NCBI RefSeq assembly: GCF_018524365.1
Contig: NZ_JAEKFT010000012.1
Span: 1 to 64,000, forward strand
Source: Denitromonas iodatirespirans
Lineage (GTDB): Bacteria > Pseudomonadota > Gammaproteobacteria > Burkholderiales > Rhodocyclaceae
Length of the DNA: 64,000 nucleotides
Direction: 5' to 3'
Part shown: piece by piece, positions 17,371-26,968 of the stretch
How the letters are laid out: every line of letters starts with the position of its first letter
Numbering within the stretch: position 1 is the stretch's first letter
The notes under the pieces: model-generated
Seen by the model: the letters and a program-made list of their open reading frames with translations, nothing else
Database searches by the model: none
Told to the model about the DNA's origin: nothing
Made by a program: the position numbers and the translations under genes

Positions 17371-17588
17371 TGTTCGCCGATCTCGTGGACGTGGAAGACT
17401 TTCGCCAGCGCCTGCGCGAACTGGGCGTCGAGCTGCCGGCCGATGGGACTCCCGAGCGCTGGGCGGCGATCGTGCGCGCGGCGCAACCGGTCGATGGGCT
17501 GCCCGAGGCGATCGGCGCGCTGTGCGCCGAGGGCGTCACGCTGCAACCCGAGGTGCGCCGGATCGTCGAACTGATCCTGATGCCCTGA
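17367..17588 (+). CDS. Small conserved protein after etfB
   Basis: A 73-residue acidic protein of unknown function (MMFADLVDVEDF, then RLRELGVELPADGTPERW). It overlaps etfB by 4 bases (ATGA), so it is coupled to the Etf genes. No signal, membrane span or cysteine pair is visible. A similar-sized unknown follows the etf genes in Pseudomonas, so it is likely a real part of the electron-transfer unit. Confidence 0.7.
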   Translation: MMFADLVDVEDFRQRLRELGVELPADGTPERWAAIVRAAQPVDGLPEAIGALCAEGVTLQPEVRRIVELILMP

Positions 17589-17646
17589 CATGGGCCGCGC
17601 CATCCACGCGCCATCCATAGTCCACACTGAACGCCAGGAGCGTGCC

Positions 17647-17970
17647 GTGTCCCGCAAAACCGTGGCACAACTGAAGCAATCCATGGGCATGGCCCAGGGC
17701 GATGGCGAGCTCAAGGCCGCGACAGTGGCGTTGTTGCGCCACAGCCTCCGTCTCGGGCACCGGAAGTTGTCACTGCAACGCCTCGAGCAGGCGGTGAACT
17801 GTGGCGCCGAGCTGACCGACGAGGACTTCCACCGATGTGCGGATCTCGCACTGCGGGTCAACGATCCGCGGGTTCATGCGCGCCTGGCCCGGCTGAGCCG
17901 ACAACTGGCGACCGCCGACGATGCCGGCACGCGAGCGATGGCGACGCGGACCAAGCCCGCCAACTCGTAA
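17647..17970 (+). CDS. Hypothetical protein
   Basis: A 107-residue protein, basic at the start (SRKTVAQLKQSMGMAQGDGELK), mostly helical, with two cysteines. I do not recognise it. The GTG at 17647 is chosen because CAGGAG lies upstream; a longer ATG form from 17590 adds 19 unconvincing residues. It lies between the Etf unit and cobC on the same strand. Confidence 0.5.
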   Translation: MSRKTVAQLKQSMGMAQGDGELKAATVALLRHSLRLGHRKLSLQRLEQAVNCGAELTDEDFHRCADLALRVNDPRVHARLARLSRQLATADDAGTRAMATRTKPANS

Positions 17971-17987
17971 GGCAAGGGCCTCTGCAC

Positions 17988-18998
17988 ATGCTCGAACATG
18001 GAGGACGGCTGCGCGCCGCCGCGGCCCGTTACCGGATCCCACTGGCCGACTGGCTCGATCTGTCGACCGGGGTGAGCCCGCACGGCTGGCCGGTGCCGAC
18101 CCTCGCGCCCGAGGTGTGGCAACGCTTGCCGGAGGACGACGACGGGCTCGACGCGGCCATGGCCGCCTACTATCGCAGCCCCCAGGGGATGGCCGTGGCG
18201 GGCTCGCAGGCAGCCATCCAGGCCTTGCCGGGCCTGTTTCCCCGCGCCTCGATCGGGTGCCTTGCCCCTTTATACAACGAGCACCCGCACGCTTGGCGTG
18301 CGGCCGGGCACGAGGTCCATCTGCTGAAGGACGATGGTATCGAGGAGGCGCTGGCCCGAGGCCTCAGGCATCTGCTGGTCTGCAATCCCAATAATCCGAC
18401 CGGGCGCCGCCACGATGCACGCACCCTGCTCGCGGCGGCAGCGCGGCTCAACGCCGGCGGTGGCGTGCTGATTGTCGATGAGGCCTTCATCGATGCCACG
18501 CCGGACAACAGTCTCGTGCCCTTGGCCGGGTCCGACGCCGCACCCAATCTCATCGTGTTGCGTTCGCTCGGAAAATTCTTCGGTCTGGCCGGTGTCCGGG
18601 TCGGCTTCGTCTTTGCCGCGTCGCCGCTGCTCGAACGCTTGCGCGCGGGGTTCGGACCGTGGGCCATCTCGGGGCCGTCGCGCGAAGTTGCCCGGCTCGC
18701 GTTGCTGGATCGGGACTGGCAGCGGCAAATGCGCGAGCGTCTGCCCGCGGCCGGCCAGCGACTCGCGACGCTGGTCGCCCCGCTGGGCGAGGTCGGCGCC
18801 ACGGCGCTTTTCGCGACCGTCCGCTCACCGCACGCCAGCGCGCTGCATGAAACGCTCGCGCGGGGCGGGATCCTCACGCGGCTTTTCGACCAGGAGGCGA
18901 TGATCCGCTTCGGCCTGCCTGACACCGAACCGGCCTGGGCACGCCTGGAGGCGGCGCTGACTGAGGCCATGTCCTCGCCCGAGATGCATCCCGCCTGA
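17988..18998 (+). CDS. cobC: L-threonine-O-3-phosphate decarboxylase (cobalamin synthesis)
   Basis: A 336-residue PLP enzyme of the histidinol-phosphate aminotransferase fold. The opening MLEHGGRLRAAAARYRIP and WLDLSTGVSPHGWPVP is the signature of CobC/CobD, which makes the aminopropanol linker of cobalamin. CNPNNPTGR, VDEAFID and SLGKFFGLAGVRVGF (PLP lysine) follow in order. It stands alone here, without other cob genes. The start has only a weak ribosome site. No cobalamin riboswitch is seen upstream. It may be the chromosome's only linker gene, or serve MttB. Confidence 0.88.
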   Translation: MLEHGGRLRAAAARYRIPLADWLDLSTGVSPHGWPVPTLAPEVWQRLPEDDDGLDAAMAAYYRSPQGMAVAGSQAAIQALPGLFPRASIGCLAPLYNEHPHAWRAAGHEVHLLKDDGIEEALARGLRHLLVCNPNNPTGRRHDARTLLAAAARLNAGGGVLIVDEAFIDATPDNSLVPLAGSDAAPNLIVLRSLGKFFGLAGVRVGFVFAASPLLERLRAGFGPWAISGPSREVARLALLDRDWQRQMRERLPAAGQRLATLVAPLGEVGATALFATVRSPHASALHETLARGGILTRLFDQEAMIRFGLPDTEPAWARLEAALTEAMSSPEMHPA

Positions 18999-19301
18999 CA
19001 CCCCGAGGGCGCTGTCGACCGGAAGGCGCCGCCGCTCGCGATCTCGCCCGCTCGCGCCGGATCGCGCTTCGACTGTTTCATCTCTCCCGACCGTTCCGTT
19101 TGTCGCGCCAATGCCGCTGCCTATGCGGCATTGGCGCATGCGCACGGCAGATCGAAGCAAAGGTGTCGGGCCCGCGCGACAGACGGGATGACCGACGTCG
19201 CAATTGGCCAAGTGCACGTCATGTGCGGCAAATCACCCGGTCTGCCTCGCGCGAACAATGAGCCCCATCGATTGACCGGCCCACTACCCGAGGAGCACGC
19301 C
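18999..19301. other. Intergenic region with a perfect hairpin
   Basis: These 303 bases hold no supported gene. A perfect 13-bp inverted repeat lies at 19105-19117 and 19125-19137 (GCGCCAATGCCGC and its complement) with a 7-base loop and no T run. It could be a Rho-independent-like end for cobC or a regulator site for the next gene. CGAGGAG just before 19302 is a ribosome site. Confidence 0.6.
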
Positions 19302-19841
19302 ATGACCTTGTCACGCCGGGCGCGCAGCACCTACGAGAATCGCCCCGAACCGGACCTGCCAGAGGACGCGGACGGCCCCGCTGCGCTCGAGGCGAGCATC
19401 GGGCGCCAGAAGTATGCCGAGTTCGTCTATCGGGCCGGCTACAGGTCGGCCCGCTACCGGTGCGAGAAGGCCGCGAAGCGGCACGGGCTCACCGGTGTGG
19501 CCTTGTTCAAGCATTGCCTCGAACGCCTGTCTCGAAGCGGCTGGGGCCGCTTCGAGCTGGTCGAGACCGATTTTGCGCGCGGGCACGCCGATATCCGCCT
19601 CACCCCCTCGACCTTTGTCCTCGCCCAGGCGCAAAGCTGCGCCGCGACCAAGGTCTGCTACCTGTTGTCGGGGTGGCTCGACGGGGTCATGAGGGGGGTG
19701 GGTGAGCCCCAGCAGGGCGTCGACGGCGCGCCGCTCAAGACGCTGTGCTGCGAGACCCAGTGCGCCGCCGACGGGCACAGCCACTGCGTTTTTGCGGTGC
19801 GGCCTGGGCCGTCGGTCGCCCAGGCGCCGCGAACGGAATGA
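19302..19841 (+). CDS. V4R-domain protein, paralogue of the dgc-operon DUF5943 protein
   Basis: A 179-residue protein clearly related to the one at 10417-10944: YAEFVYRAGYRSARYRCEK against YADILYKAGYKSAWHWCEK, then LERLSRSGWGRF against MKRLSQRGWGLF. Here the C-terminal V4R cysteines are kept (CETQCAADGHSHCVF), so it may bind a metal or cofactor. A gap of 147 bases separates it from gbcA. Function unknown. The ATG has AGGAG nine bases upstream. Confidence 0.75.
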   Translation: MTLSRRARSTYENRPEPDLPEDADGPAALEASIGRQKYAEFVYRAGYRSARYRCEKAAKRHGLTGVALFKHCLERLSRSGWGRFELVETDFARGHADIRLTPSTFVLAQAQSCAATKVCYLLSGWLDGVMRGVGEPQQGVDGAPLKTLCCETQCAADGHSHCVFAVRPGPSVAQAPRTE

Positions 19842-19988
19842 ATCGCCGTGCCTTGTGATGACCACCTCGATTCGCGGCACCGCCGCGATGTCGGAATTGA
19901 AGCGACTCGCGTCGCCAAAGTGCAAGTGATGTGCGCCTACGTCGGCGAGCATCGTTCCATAGACCTCAACTAGGGCAGACGAAACAAA

Positions 19989-21230
19989 ATGAAGGTTTCC
20001 AACTCGTTGCGAGAACTCATCGCAGCACGCCGAACCGGTTTCAACCTTGATGCGCCGTTCTACACGGCCGACGAGGTTTATGATCTCGACATGGAAGCGA
20101 TCTTCGGCCGGCACTGGATCTATGTCGGCGTCGAGCCGGATATCGCCGAGCCGGGTGACTATTTCACCGTCAAGCTCGGCCGGGCGTCCATCGTCGTCCT
20201 GCGTGACGACGACATGGCCATCCGCGCCTTCCACAACGTGTGTCGTCACCGTGGGGCCCAGCTGTGCAACGAGCTCTCGGGCAGCGTCGGCAATCTGGTG
20301 TGCCCCTATCACCACTGGACCTACGACCTGACCGGCCAGCTCATCCATAACCAGCACATGGGTGAAAACTTCGAATGCGGCAAGCACGGCCTGAAGACGG
20401 TGCACGTGGGCAATCTGGCCGGCCTGATCTTCATCTGCCTGGCCGACGAGCCGCCGACGGACTTCGAACAGATGCGCGAGACGATGGAGCCCTACATCGG
20501 GCCTCACCGCATCGCCGACTGCAAGGTGGTGGCGCAGGACGACTATGTCGAAGCGGGCAACTGGAAGCTCACGCTGGAGAACAACCGCGAGTGCTACCAC
20601 TGCGTGGGCAATCACCCGGAGCTTACCCAGTCGCTCTACGAATTCGGTTTCGGCTACCAGCCCTCGTCCAGCAACGCCGAGGCGGTGCAGGAGTTCCGCG
20701 ATCTGATCGAGCGCGAGCATGCGCGCTGGGAGGCGGCGGGCCTCAAGTCGGCCGAAATCGAGCGGCTCGACAGCTGCGTCACGGGTTTCCGCACCCTGCG
20801 CCTGCCGCTGGACAGGGACGGCGAGTCGCAGACCATGGATGCGAAGGTGGCTTGCCAGAAGCTGCTCGGCGACCTCACCGACCGTCGCCTGGGCGGCCTG
20901 TCGTTCTGGATTCAGCCGAACTCCTGGCACCACTTCATGAGCGATCACATCGTCACCTTCAGCGTGCAGCCGATCGACGCCGGACACACGCTGGTGCGCA
21001 CCAAGTGGCTGGTGCACAAGGATGCGATGGAAGGGCGCGACTACGACCTGAAGCGGCTCACCGAGGTGTGGCTCGCCACCAACCGCCAGGACGGCGCATT
21101 GGTGGAGATGTCGCAGCGTGGCGTCGCCAGCCCGGCCTTCGAGCCCGGCCCGTATTCGCCCTACACCGAGGCCCTGGTGGAAAAGTTCACCAACTGGTAC
21201 GTCGAGCGGCTGCGCGCCGCGATTGCCTGA
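19989..21230 (+). CDS. gbcA: Glycine betaine monooxygenase, oxygenase subunit
   Basis: A 413-residue Rieske oxygenase that removes one methyl of glycine betaine as formaldehyde, giving dimethylglycine. The Rieske cluster ligands are C85-x-H87 and C105-x2-H108 (CRHRGAQLC, CPYHHW). The mononuclear iron site is in NNRECYHCVGNHPE (H204, H209). Length and order match Pseudomonas GbcA and stachydrine/choline-type Rieske enzymes. It is followed by gbcB after 15 bases. GbdR would be expected to activate it. Confidence 0.94.
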   Translation: MKVSNSLRELIAARRTGFNLDAPFYTADEVYDLDMEAIFGRHWIYVGVEPDIAEPGDYFTVKLGRASIVVLRDDDMAIRAFHNVCRHRGAQLCNELSGSVGNLVCPYHHWTYDLTGQLIHNQHMGENFECGKHGLKTVHVGNLAGLIFICLADEPPTDFEQMRETMEPYIGPHRIADCKVVAQDDYVEAGNWKLTLENNRECYHCVGNHPELTQSLYEFGFGYQPSSSNAEAVQEFRDLIEREHARWEAAGLKSAEIERLDSCVTGFRTLRLPLDRDGESQTMDAKVACQKLLGDLTDRRLGGLSFWIQPNSWHHFMSDHIVTFSVQPIDAGHTLVRTKWLVHKDAMEGRDYDLKRLTEVWLATNRQDGALVEMSQRGVASPAFEPGPYSPYTEALVEKFTNWYVERLRAAIA

Positions 21231-21245
21231 GGTTTTAACCGAGAC

Positions 21246-22352
21246 ATGGATATGATCGCCCCCGATACTCTCGCCCCGGAAGTCCTGCGTATCCTGCCAC
21301 CCCTGTGGCTGGCCGACGAGGACGATGTGCTGGTGTGCTGCCAGCGGCGCCAGGAGACCGACGATGTCGTCAGTTTCCTGTTCCGCCCGCGAAATCCGGC
21401 CTTGTTCCGATTCACTGCCGGTCAGTTCCTGACGCTGGAGCTGGAGATCGGCGGCGAGACCATCAATCGCTGCTACACCATCTCCTCATCGCCCACCCGG
21501 CCGGACCGCCTGTCGATCACGGTCAAGCGCACGCCCGGCGGCATCGTCTCGAACTGGCTGCATGACAACCTGCAGCCGGGCATGAGCCTGCGCGCGCTGG
21601 GGCCGGCCGGCGAGTTCTGCGCAGGCAACCATCCGGCGCCCAAGTACCTGTTCCTCTCCGGCGGCTCGGGCATCACGCCGCTGATGTCGATGGCGCGCAG
21701 CGCGCACGACCTGGCCGAGCCCTGCGACATCGTTTTCGTGCATAGCGCCCGCACGCCGCGCGACATCATCTTCCGCGGCGAGTTGGCCCTCATGACGGCG
21801 AACCTGTCCGGCTTCCGTACCGCCTTCGTGTGCGAACGCACGGACGGTGAACCCGCCTGGGCGGCGCCTACCGGTTACCTGAACCTGCCGCTGCTCGAGC
21901 TGATCGCGCCGGACTTCGCCCAGCGCGAGGTGTTCTGCTGCGGCCCGGCGCCCTACATGGCCGCGGTGCGTGCCGTGCTGGCGGCGGGCGGTTTCGACAT
22001 GGCGCGCTATCACGAAGAGAGCTTCACCTTCGCCGACATGGCGGAGGACTCGGTAGTGCCGGCCGACGCCGATGCGCCGGCCGTGGGCGAGGGCCATGCG
22101 GTGGAATTCGCCAAGAGCGGCATCACCGTCCACTGCGCGCCCGGCCAGAGCGTGCTGGAAGCGGCCCGCGCCGCCGGCCTGCGTCTGCCCTCGTCATGCA
22201 CCAAGGGCGTCTGCGGCACATGCAAATCGCAACTCGTGTCGGGGCAAGTGGACATGAAGCACGGTGGCGGCATCCGCCAGCGCGAGATCGACAAGGGCAT
22301 GTTCCTGCCTTGCTGCTCCACACCATTGACCGACCTGGTGCTCGACCGATAG
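21246..22352 (+). CDS. gbcB: Glycine betaine monooxygenase, reductase subunit
   Basis: A 368-residue ferredoxin reductase. The FAD domain comes first (RCYTISSSP near residue 80), then the NAD domain (FLSGGSGITPLMSM), and last a plant-type 2Fe-2S domain with CTKGVCGTC and a fourth cysteine in FLPCCS. It passes electrons from NADH to GbcA. A second ATG two codons in (21252) could also be the start. Confidence 0.93.
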   Translation: MDMIAPDTLAPEVLRILPPLWLADEDDVLVCCQRRQETDDVVSFLFRPRNPALFRFTAGQFLTLELEIGGETINRCYTISSSPTRPDRLSITVKRTPGGIVSNWLHDNLQPGMSLRALGPAGEFCAGNHPAPKYLFLSGGSGITPLMSMARSAHDLAEPCDIVFVHSARTPRDIIFRGELALMTANLSGFRTAFVCERTDGEPAWAAPTGYLNLPLLELIAPDFAQREVFCCGPAPYMAAVRAVLAAGGFDMARYHEESFTFADMAEDSVVPADADAPAVGEGHAVEFAKSGITVHCAPGQSVLEAARAAGLRLPSSCTKGVCGTCKSQLVSGQVDMKHGGGIRQREIDKGMFLPCCSTPLTDLVLDR

Positions 22353-22367
22353 CGCAGCGCGTCCCAG

Positions 22368-22421
22368 AAGACGCCCCTCCCCAAGAATCGACGATGCGTC
22401 TTCGGTACGCAGGGGCGTCTT
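22368..22421 (+). terminator. Likely terminator after gbcB
   Basis: AAGACGCCCCT (22368-22378) and AGGGGCGTCTT (22411-22421) are perfect complements with a 32-base loop. Only three T residues end the stem, so it is a weak Rho-independent signal. Confidence 0.5.
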
Positions 22422-22497
22422 TGCCCCTCGGAAAAACGGGAGCCTACAGATTTCACAACAAGGGCCGCCAAGGGGCGGTCCAAAAAAAGGGAGCTTC

Positions 22498-23844
22498 ATG
22501 ATGACTGTTCCATCGAAGTATCGCCGCACCAAGTCTGTTCTGGCCGTCAGCCTCGCACTCGCCTTCCCGGCTGGTGCAATGGCGCAAAGTGCCACCGAAT
22601 TGAACGCCCGTATCAATGAACTCGAGCAGGAGCTCGCGCGCACTCGTGCGCAGCTCGAGGCTTCGAAGGCCGGCGAGGCCGGCGCCAAGAAGGAGCTGGA
22701 GGCGGCCAAGGCGAACAGTGCCCCGGCCGGCATTGCCTTCGACAACTTCCTGGGTGGCAAGCTCAAGGTTGGCGGCGCTATCCGTGCGAACTACGCGGTC
22801 GGTGACTATGGCGATTACCAAGGCAAGCCAACACGCGCCGAACGCGATGGGGGCAATTTCACGCTCGACACCTATCGAATCAATCTCGATTACGCCAACG
22901 ACAACGGTGTCATCGGCAAGCTCGAGTACCGCTTCTACAACGGCTACCATTTCCTCCACACTGGTTGGCTGGGCTACAACTTCGACGATGGCGGCCAGAT
23001 CCAGGTCGGCGTCAACCGCGTACCCTTTGGCCCGGGCGCCTACGGCGTCTCGCAAAGTTGGTTCTTCGACCAGCACTACTACGTGGGCTTGGCCGACGAC
23101 ATGGATCTGGGTGTGAAATACACCAAGTCGCTGGGCAACTTGACCATCGATGCCGCGTATTACTTGTCGGATGAGGGGACCGGTCACGGCGGCAGCGTTG
23201 ACAGCGCCCGTTACTCCTACGACGTGGTCAATGAGAGTCGTAATGGTTACGAGGAGGAAAACCAGGTCAACCTTCGCGCCATCTACCACTTCAAGGACTG
23301 GGCAGTGAAGACCGACCTGGGCGCGTCGCTGATGTACGGCAAGCTCAACAGCCAGGGCCCACAGGATGACGGCGATCGCTGGGCGGCCTCGGCGCACATG
23401 GTCAACAAGTGGAATAACTTCACCCTGGCCACCCAACTGACGCGCTATTCGTTCAACGTCGACAAAAACCAGCCATTGGGAACCGACAAAGTGGTTAGGT
23501 TTGGTGCTTTCGACTTCACCACCGACGTGGCCGCCAAGGCCTGGATCCCGGCGGTCTCACTGAGCTACTACAAGGAGACGCCGAGTATCCCGTGGCTGGA
23601 CTACGTGATCCCGTATATCGAGTACAGCAGCATCGTCAAGGATGAAGACAGCTTCAAGAACAGCGATCTGATGACCCTGGGTGCGGCCTGGGGCCACGGC
23701 GGCTGGTACATCTACACCGAATGGGCTCGTTCGAACGGCAATGACTTCGTCGGCAACGAAACGAGCTTCGCTGACCGTCTCGCGGCGAATTCCAAGCGCG
23801 ATTGGCAAAACCGCTTCAACATCAACCTGGGCTACTACTTCTGA
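22498..23844 (+). CDS. Outer-membrane porin
   Basis: A 448-residue protein with a signal peptide (cleavage likely after AGAMA). A short coiled coil rich in Glu and Ala follows (about 30-70), then a barrel of alternating strands that ends in NLGYYF, the terminal-phenylalanine rule of porins. The coiled coil probably mediates trimer contact. It lies between gbcAB and the next regulator, so it may admit betaine or a related solute, but substrate cannot be read from the sequence. AGGGAG precedes the ATG; a second ATG follows at once. Confidence 0.85.
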   Translation: MMTVPSKYRRTKSVLAVSLALAFPAGAMAQSATELNARINELEQELARTRAQLEASKAGEAGAKKELEAAKANSAPAGIAFDNFLGGKLKVGGAIRANYAVGDYGDYQGKPTRAERDGGNFTLDTYRINLDYANDNGVIGKLEYRFYNGYHFLHTGWLGYNFDDGGQIQVGVNRVPFGPGAYGVSQSWFFDQHYYVGLADDMDLGVKYTKSLGNLTIDAAYYLSDEGTGHGGSVDSARYSYDVVNESRNGYEEENQVNLRAIYHFKDWAVKTDLGASLMYGKLNSQGPQDDGDRWAASAHMVNKWNNFTLATQLTRYSFNVDKNQPLGTDKVVRFGAFDFTTDVAAKAWIPAVSLSYYKETPSIPWLDYVIPYIEYSSIVKDEDSFKNSDLMTLGAAWGHGGWYIYTEWARSNGNDFVGNETSFADRLAANSKRDWQNRFNINLGYYF

Positions 23845-23893
23845 TCGGATAGCGGGCAGGCCGGTCGGGCCTGCCCACGCGGAAGCGCCCATC

Positions 23894-23940
23894 AAGCCCG
23901 CCTTCGCTGCCCGTTTTGGGCGGTGAAGGCGGGCTTGTTT
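23894..23940 (+). terminator. Terminator after the porin gene
   Basis: AAGCCCGCCTTC (23894-23905) and GAAGGCGGGCTT (23925-23936) form a perfect 12-bp stem followed by GTTT. It lies between convergent genes and could serve both strands. Confidence 0.75.
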
Positions 23941-24008
23941 CATGCCCGCCGCGAGGCGGGGCCAGGACGCTGCGGTGGATTGCCCGGGCGTCGCGCCCGG
24001 GATGCGGA

Positions 24009-25085
24009 CTAGACGGGGTGGGCCCCGGCGAAGACCTCGCTCGCGAGGACCTGATCGGCCGCGTAGGCTGCCACGGCCACCACGGTGGCGTCGTCCGCAC
24101 GACTGCGCGAGGCGAGGGGCATTCCGCCGGCATAGCGGCGCTCGCCGCTGGGCGACTGGCCGAACAGCGCGCGGTAGGCCTTGCTGAAGTGGCAGGGCGA
24201 CTGGAAGCCGCAGGCCACGGTGATGCTGGTGATCGACATCGCCGTCTGCAGCAGCAACTCGCGCGCGCGGCGCAGGCGAAGGTCGAGGTAGTACTGGCTC
24301 GGGGTGCAGCCCAGCGCTTCGCGGAACATGCGCTGCACATGGCGCTGTGACAGGCCGGCGAGGTGGGCGAGCTCGTCGAGCGACAGCGGCTCCTCGATGT
24401 TCGCTTCCATCAAGGCGGCGACATCGCCGAGCGCTTCGTGGTTGCGGCCCAGGCGGGCGGCGAGCGGGATGTGCTGGCGGTCTTTGCTGTCGCGCGGGCG
24501 CTCGTGGCTGAACTGGTCGCAGATCTGTGCCACCAGGGTCTTGCCGCAACGGGCGCCGACCAGGGTCAGCATGAGGTCGATGGGCGCGGTGCCGCCGGTA
24601 CAGGTGATGCGGTCGCGGTCGATGACGAACAGCTCGTGGACGAAATTGACACGAGAGTGGGACTCGCGCAGGCCGCTGATGTTTTCCCAGTGGATGGTGG
24701 CCCGATAGCCGTCGAGCAGGCCGGATTTGACCAGTGCGTAGGTGCCGGTGCACAGGCCGCCCAAGCTCACCTTGTCCTTGGCGATGCGGCGCAGCAGGCC
24801 GATGACCCGATCATCGACCAGGCGGGTGATGTTGGTGCCGCCACAGACGAAGACCATGTCGAGCGGACCGGCGTCCGCGTAGGTTTTCATGGGCGCGGTG
24901 GGCAGCCCGTTGCTGCAGGTGACGGGCTGCCCGTCGACGGTGAACACCGTCCATTCATAGTGTTTGCGGCCACTGGCGTAGTTGGCCATGCGCAAGACTT
25001 CGATCGCGCTGGAAAACGCGATCATGGTGAATTCGTCGAGCACCAGAAAGCCGATGCGAGAGACGGATGACGGATCGGTCAACAT
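24009..25085 (-). CDS. GlxA-family transcriptional regulator (second)
   Basis: A 358-residue regulator with the DJ-1/PfpI-like sensor domain first (IGFLVLDEFTMIA) and an AraC DNA-binding domain last (LSQRHVQRMF, TPSQYYLDLRL, SPCHFSKAYR). It differs from the first one in the sensor half. It is divergent from glyA-sdaA-sox, which suggests control of sarcosine use, as SouR does in Pseudomonas; that is inference from position. CAGGAGGT before the ATG at 25085 sets the start; a longer frame adds 30 doubtful residues. Confidence 0.85.
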   Translation of the reverse strand: MLTDPSSVSRIGFLVLDEFTMIAFSSAIEVLRMANYASGRKHYEWTVFTVDGQPVTCSNGLPTAPMKTYADAGPLDMVFVCGGTNITRLVDDRVIGLLRRIAKDKVSLGGLCTGTYALVKSGLLDGYRATIHWENISGLRESHSRVNFVHELFVIDRDRITCTGGTAPIDLMLTLVGARCGKTLVAQICDQFSHERPRDSKDRQHIPLAARLGRNHEALGDVAALMEANIEEPLSLDELAHLAGLSQRHVQRMFREALGCTPSQYYLDLRLRRARELLLQTAMSITSITVACGFQSPCHFSKAYRALFGQSPSGERRYAGGMPLASRSRADDATVVAVAAYAADQVLASEVFAGAHPV

Positions 25086-25682
25086 GGTGCACCTCCTGTT
25101 TCGAGTCGAGGATTGCAAACGCTCTCTATATAGCGACGGACCGGTTTGCGGCGGGACCGTTCGCAATTTGCACATGTCCTTGCAAGCCGCGTGCCATGGG
25201 AAGTCATGGCGCCGGTTTGCCGGTGCGGGTTATTTGTGCGGCGGGGCCGCAGATGGGAGAGCGGACAGGAGCGCTGCCGTGCCATACGGCGCGCAGCGGG
25301 CGCAGCTGTTTGGCGGTGAGCGCAAGGAGGAGGCGGGGAGGGACCCGCAGGCGGTCAACATTTCTTGTCTCCTGTTGAAGGATTCGGTGCTTGTGCCGCC
25401 CCGAGACGGGGCGTTTCACCGATGTTCTTACCGTATTGGTGCGCGGTCTGATGCCGCTGATTCGAGCCAAGATACGCCGCTTTTTTTTGCCGCGCCAGCG
25501 TATCGTGCGCCTGCTCGCGAGGTGTCGGGCCGGCGTGTCCGTATTGAGCAAACCGACGGCGGATACAGGCAATAGTCGGGGTGACGAAGTTCATAAGATC
25601 GTTGCCAATGATGTCGTCGTCCACCGCACAGGTCTGCCGCCTCGGCGCCCGGTAGGACGACCCAGCCAAGGAGGCAGAACCG
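25086..25682. promoter_or_regulatory. Divergent regulatory region between glxA-type regulator and glyA
   Basis: These 597 bases hold no convincing gene. They should carry the promoters of the regulator and of the glyA-sdaA-sox run. Small dyads such as CGCT-N8-AGCG occur near 25120. The conserved cores of a glycine riboswitch are not seen. AAGGAGG near 25669 is the glyA ribosome site. Confidence 0.55.
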
Positions 25683-26945
25683 ATGTTTGCAATGACCGAC
25701 CGTATCGCCGATTTCGATGAAGAGCTCAAAGCCGCGATGGACGCTGAACTGGTCCGGCAGGAATCGCATATCGAACTGATCGCGTCCGAGAACTACACCA
25801 GCCCGCGTGTGCTCGAGGCGCAGGGCAGCGTGCTCACCAACAAGTACGCCGAGGGCTATCCGGGCAAGCGCTACTACGGCGGTTGCGAGCATGTTGACGT
25901 GGTTGAGCAACTGGCGATCGATCGTGCCAAGGAACTGTTCGGCGCCGACTACGCCAACGTGCAGCCGCACTCCGGCTCGCAGGCCAATGCCGCGGTCTAC
26001 ATGGCGCTGCTCGAGCCGCACGATACCGTGCTCGGCATGAGCCTCGCCCACGGCGGCCACCTGACCCACGGGGCCAAGGTCAACTTCTCCGGCAAGATCT
26101 ACAACGCCGTGCAGTACGGGCTGGACGACGCGACCGGCGAGATCGACTATGCCCAGGTCGAAGCGCTGGCGCGCGAGCACAAGCCGAAGATGATCGTCGC
26201 CGGCTTCTCGGCCTACTCGCGCGTGATCGACTGGAAGCGTTTCCGCGAGATCGCCGATGCCGTGGGCGCCAAGCTGTTCGTCGATATGGCCCATGTGGCC
26301 GGGCTGGTCGCCGCCGGCCTGTATCCGAACCCGGTGCCTTTCGCCGATGTCGTCACCACCACCACCCACAAGACGCTGCGCGGTCCGCGCGGCGGCCTGA
26401 TCCTGGCCCGCGCCAACCCGGAGCTGGAGAAAAAGCTCAACGCCGTCGTCTTCCCCGGCATCCAGGGCGGCCCGCTGATGCATGTCATCGCCGCCAAGGC
26501 GGTGGCGCTCAAGGAGGCCCTGCAGCCCGAATTCCGTGCGTATCAGCAGCAGGTGCTGAACAATGCGCGCGCCATGGCGGGTGTGTTCCAGGAGCGTGGC
26601 TACAAGATCGTCTCTGGCGGCACCGACGACCATCTGTTCCTGGTCGACCTGATCGACAAGGGCATCACCGGCAAGGCAGCCGATGCTGCGCTGGGTTCGG
26701 CGCACATCACGGTCAACAAGAACGCCGTGCCCAACGATCCGCAATCGCCTTTCGTGACCAGCGGTATCCGCATCGGCACGCCGGCGATCACCAGCCGTGG
26801 CTTCAAAGAGACCGAGGCCAAAGCGCTGACCGGTTGGATCTGCGACATCCTCGACAACCTCGAGGACGCGTCGGTGATCGCCGCGGTGCGCGAAAAAGCG
26901 AAGGCATTGTGCGCGCGCTTCCCGGTCTATCCGGCGAGCCGTTGA
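25683..26945 (+). CDS. glyA: Serine hydroxymethyltransferase
   Basis: A 420-residue PLP enzyme that joins glycine and 5,10-methylene-THF to serine, or the reverse. Motifs in order: [35 protein letters not shown] and [14 protein letters not shown] with the PLP lysine. The length is normal. It heads a run with sdaA and soxBDAG, so its likely direction is serine synthesis from the glycine and methylene-THF made by sarcosine oxidase. Confidence 0.95.
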   Translation: MFAMTDRIADFDEELKAAMDAELVRQESHIELIASENYTSPRVLEAQGSVLTNKYAEGYPGKRYYGGCEHVDVVEQLAIDRAKELFGADYANVQPHSGSQANAAVYMALLEPHDTVLGMSLAHGGHLTHGAKVNFSGKIYNAVQYGLDDATGEIDYAQVEALAREHKPKMIVAGFSAYSRVIDWKRFREIADAVGAKLFVDMAHVAGLVAAGLYPNPVPFADVVTTTTHKTLRGPRGGLILARANPELEKKLNAVVFPGIQGGPLMHVIAAKAVALKEALQPEFRAYQQQVLNNARAMAGVFQERGYKIVSGGTDDHLFLVDLIDKGITGKAADAALGSAHITVNKNAVPNDPQSPFVTSGIRIGTPAITSRGFKETEAKALTGWICDILDNLEDASVIAAVREKAKALCARFPVYPASR

Positions 26946-26968
26946 GCGAAAAAAGAGAGGCAAACGCC

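Noticed and set aside
17700-17987. Cobalamin riboswitch before cobC
   Set aside because: The B12-box type sequence is not seen, and the space is taken by a small ORF.
25086-25682. Glycine riboswitch upstream of glyA
   Set aside because: The conserved cores of a glycine aptamer could not be found in this leader.
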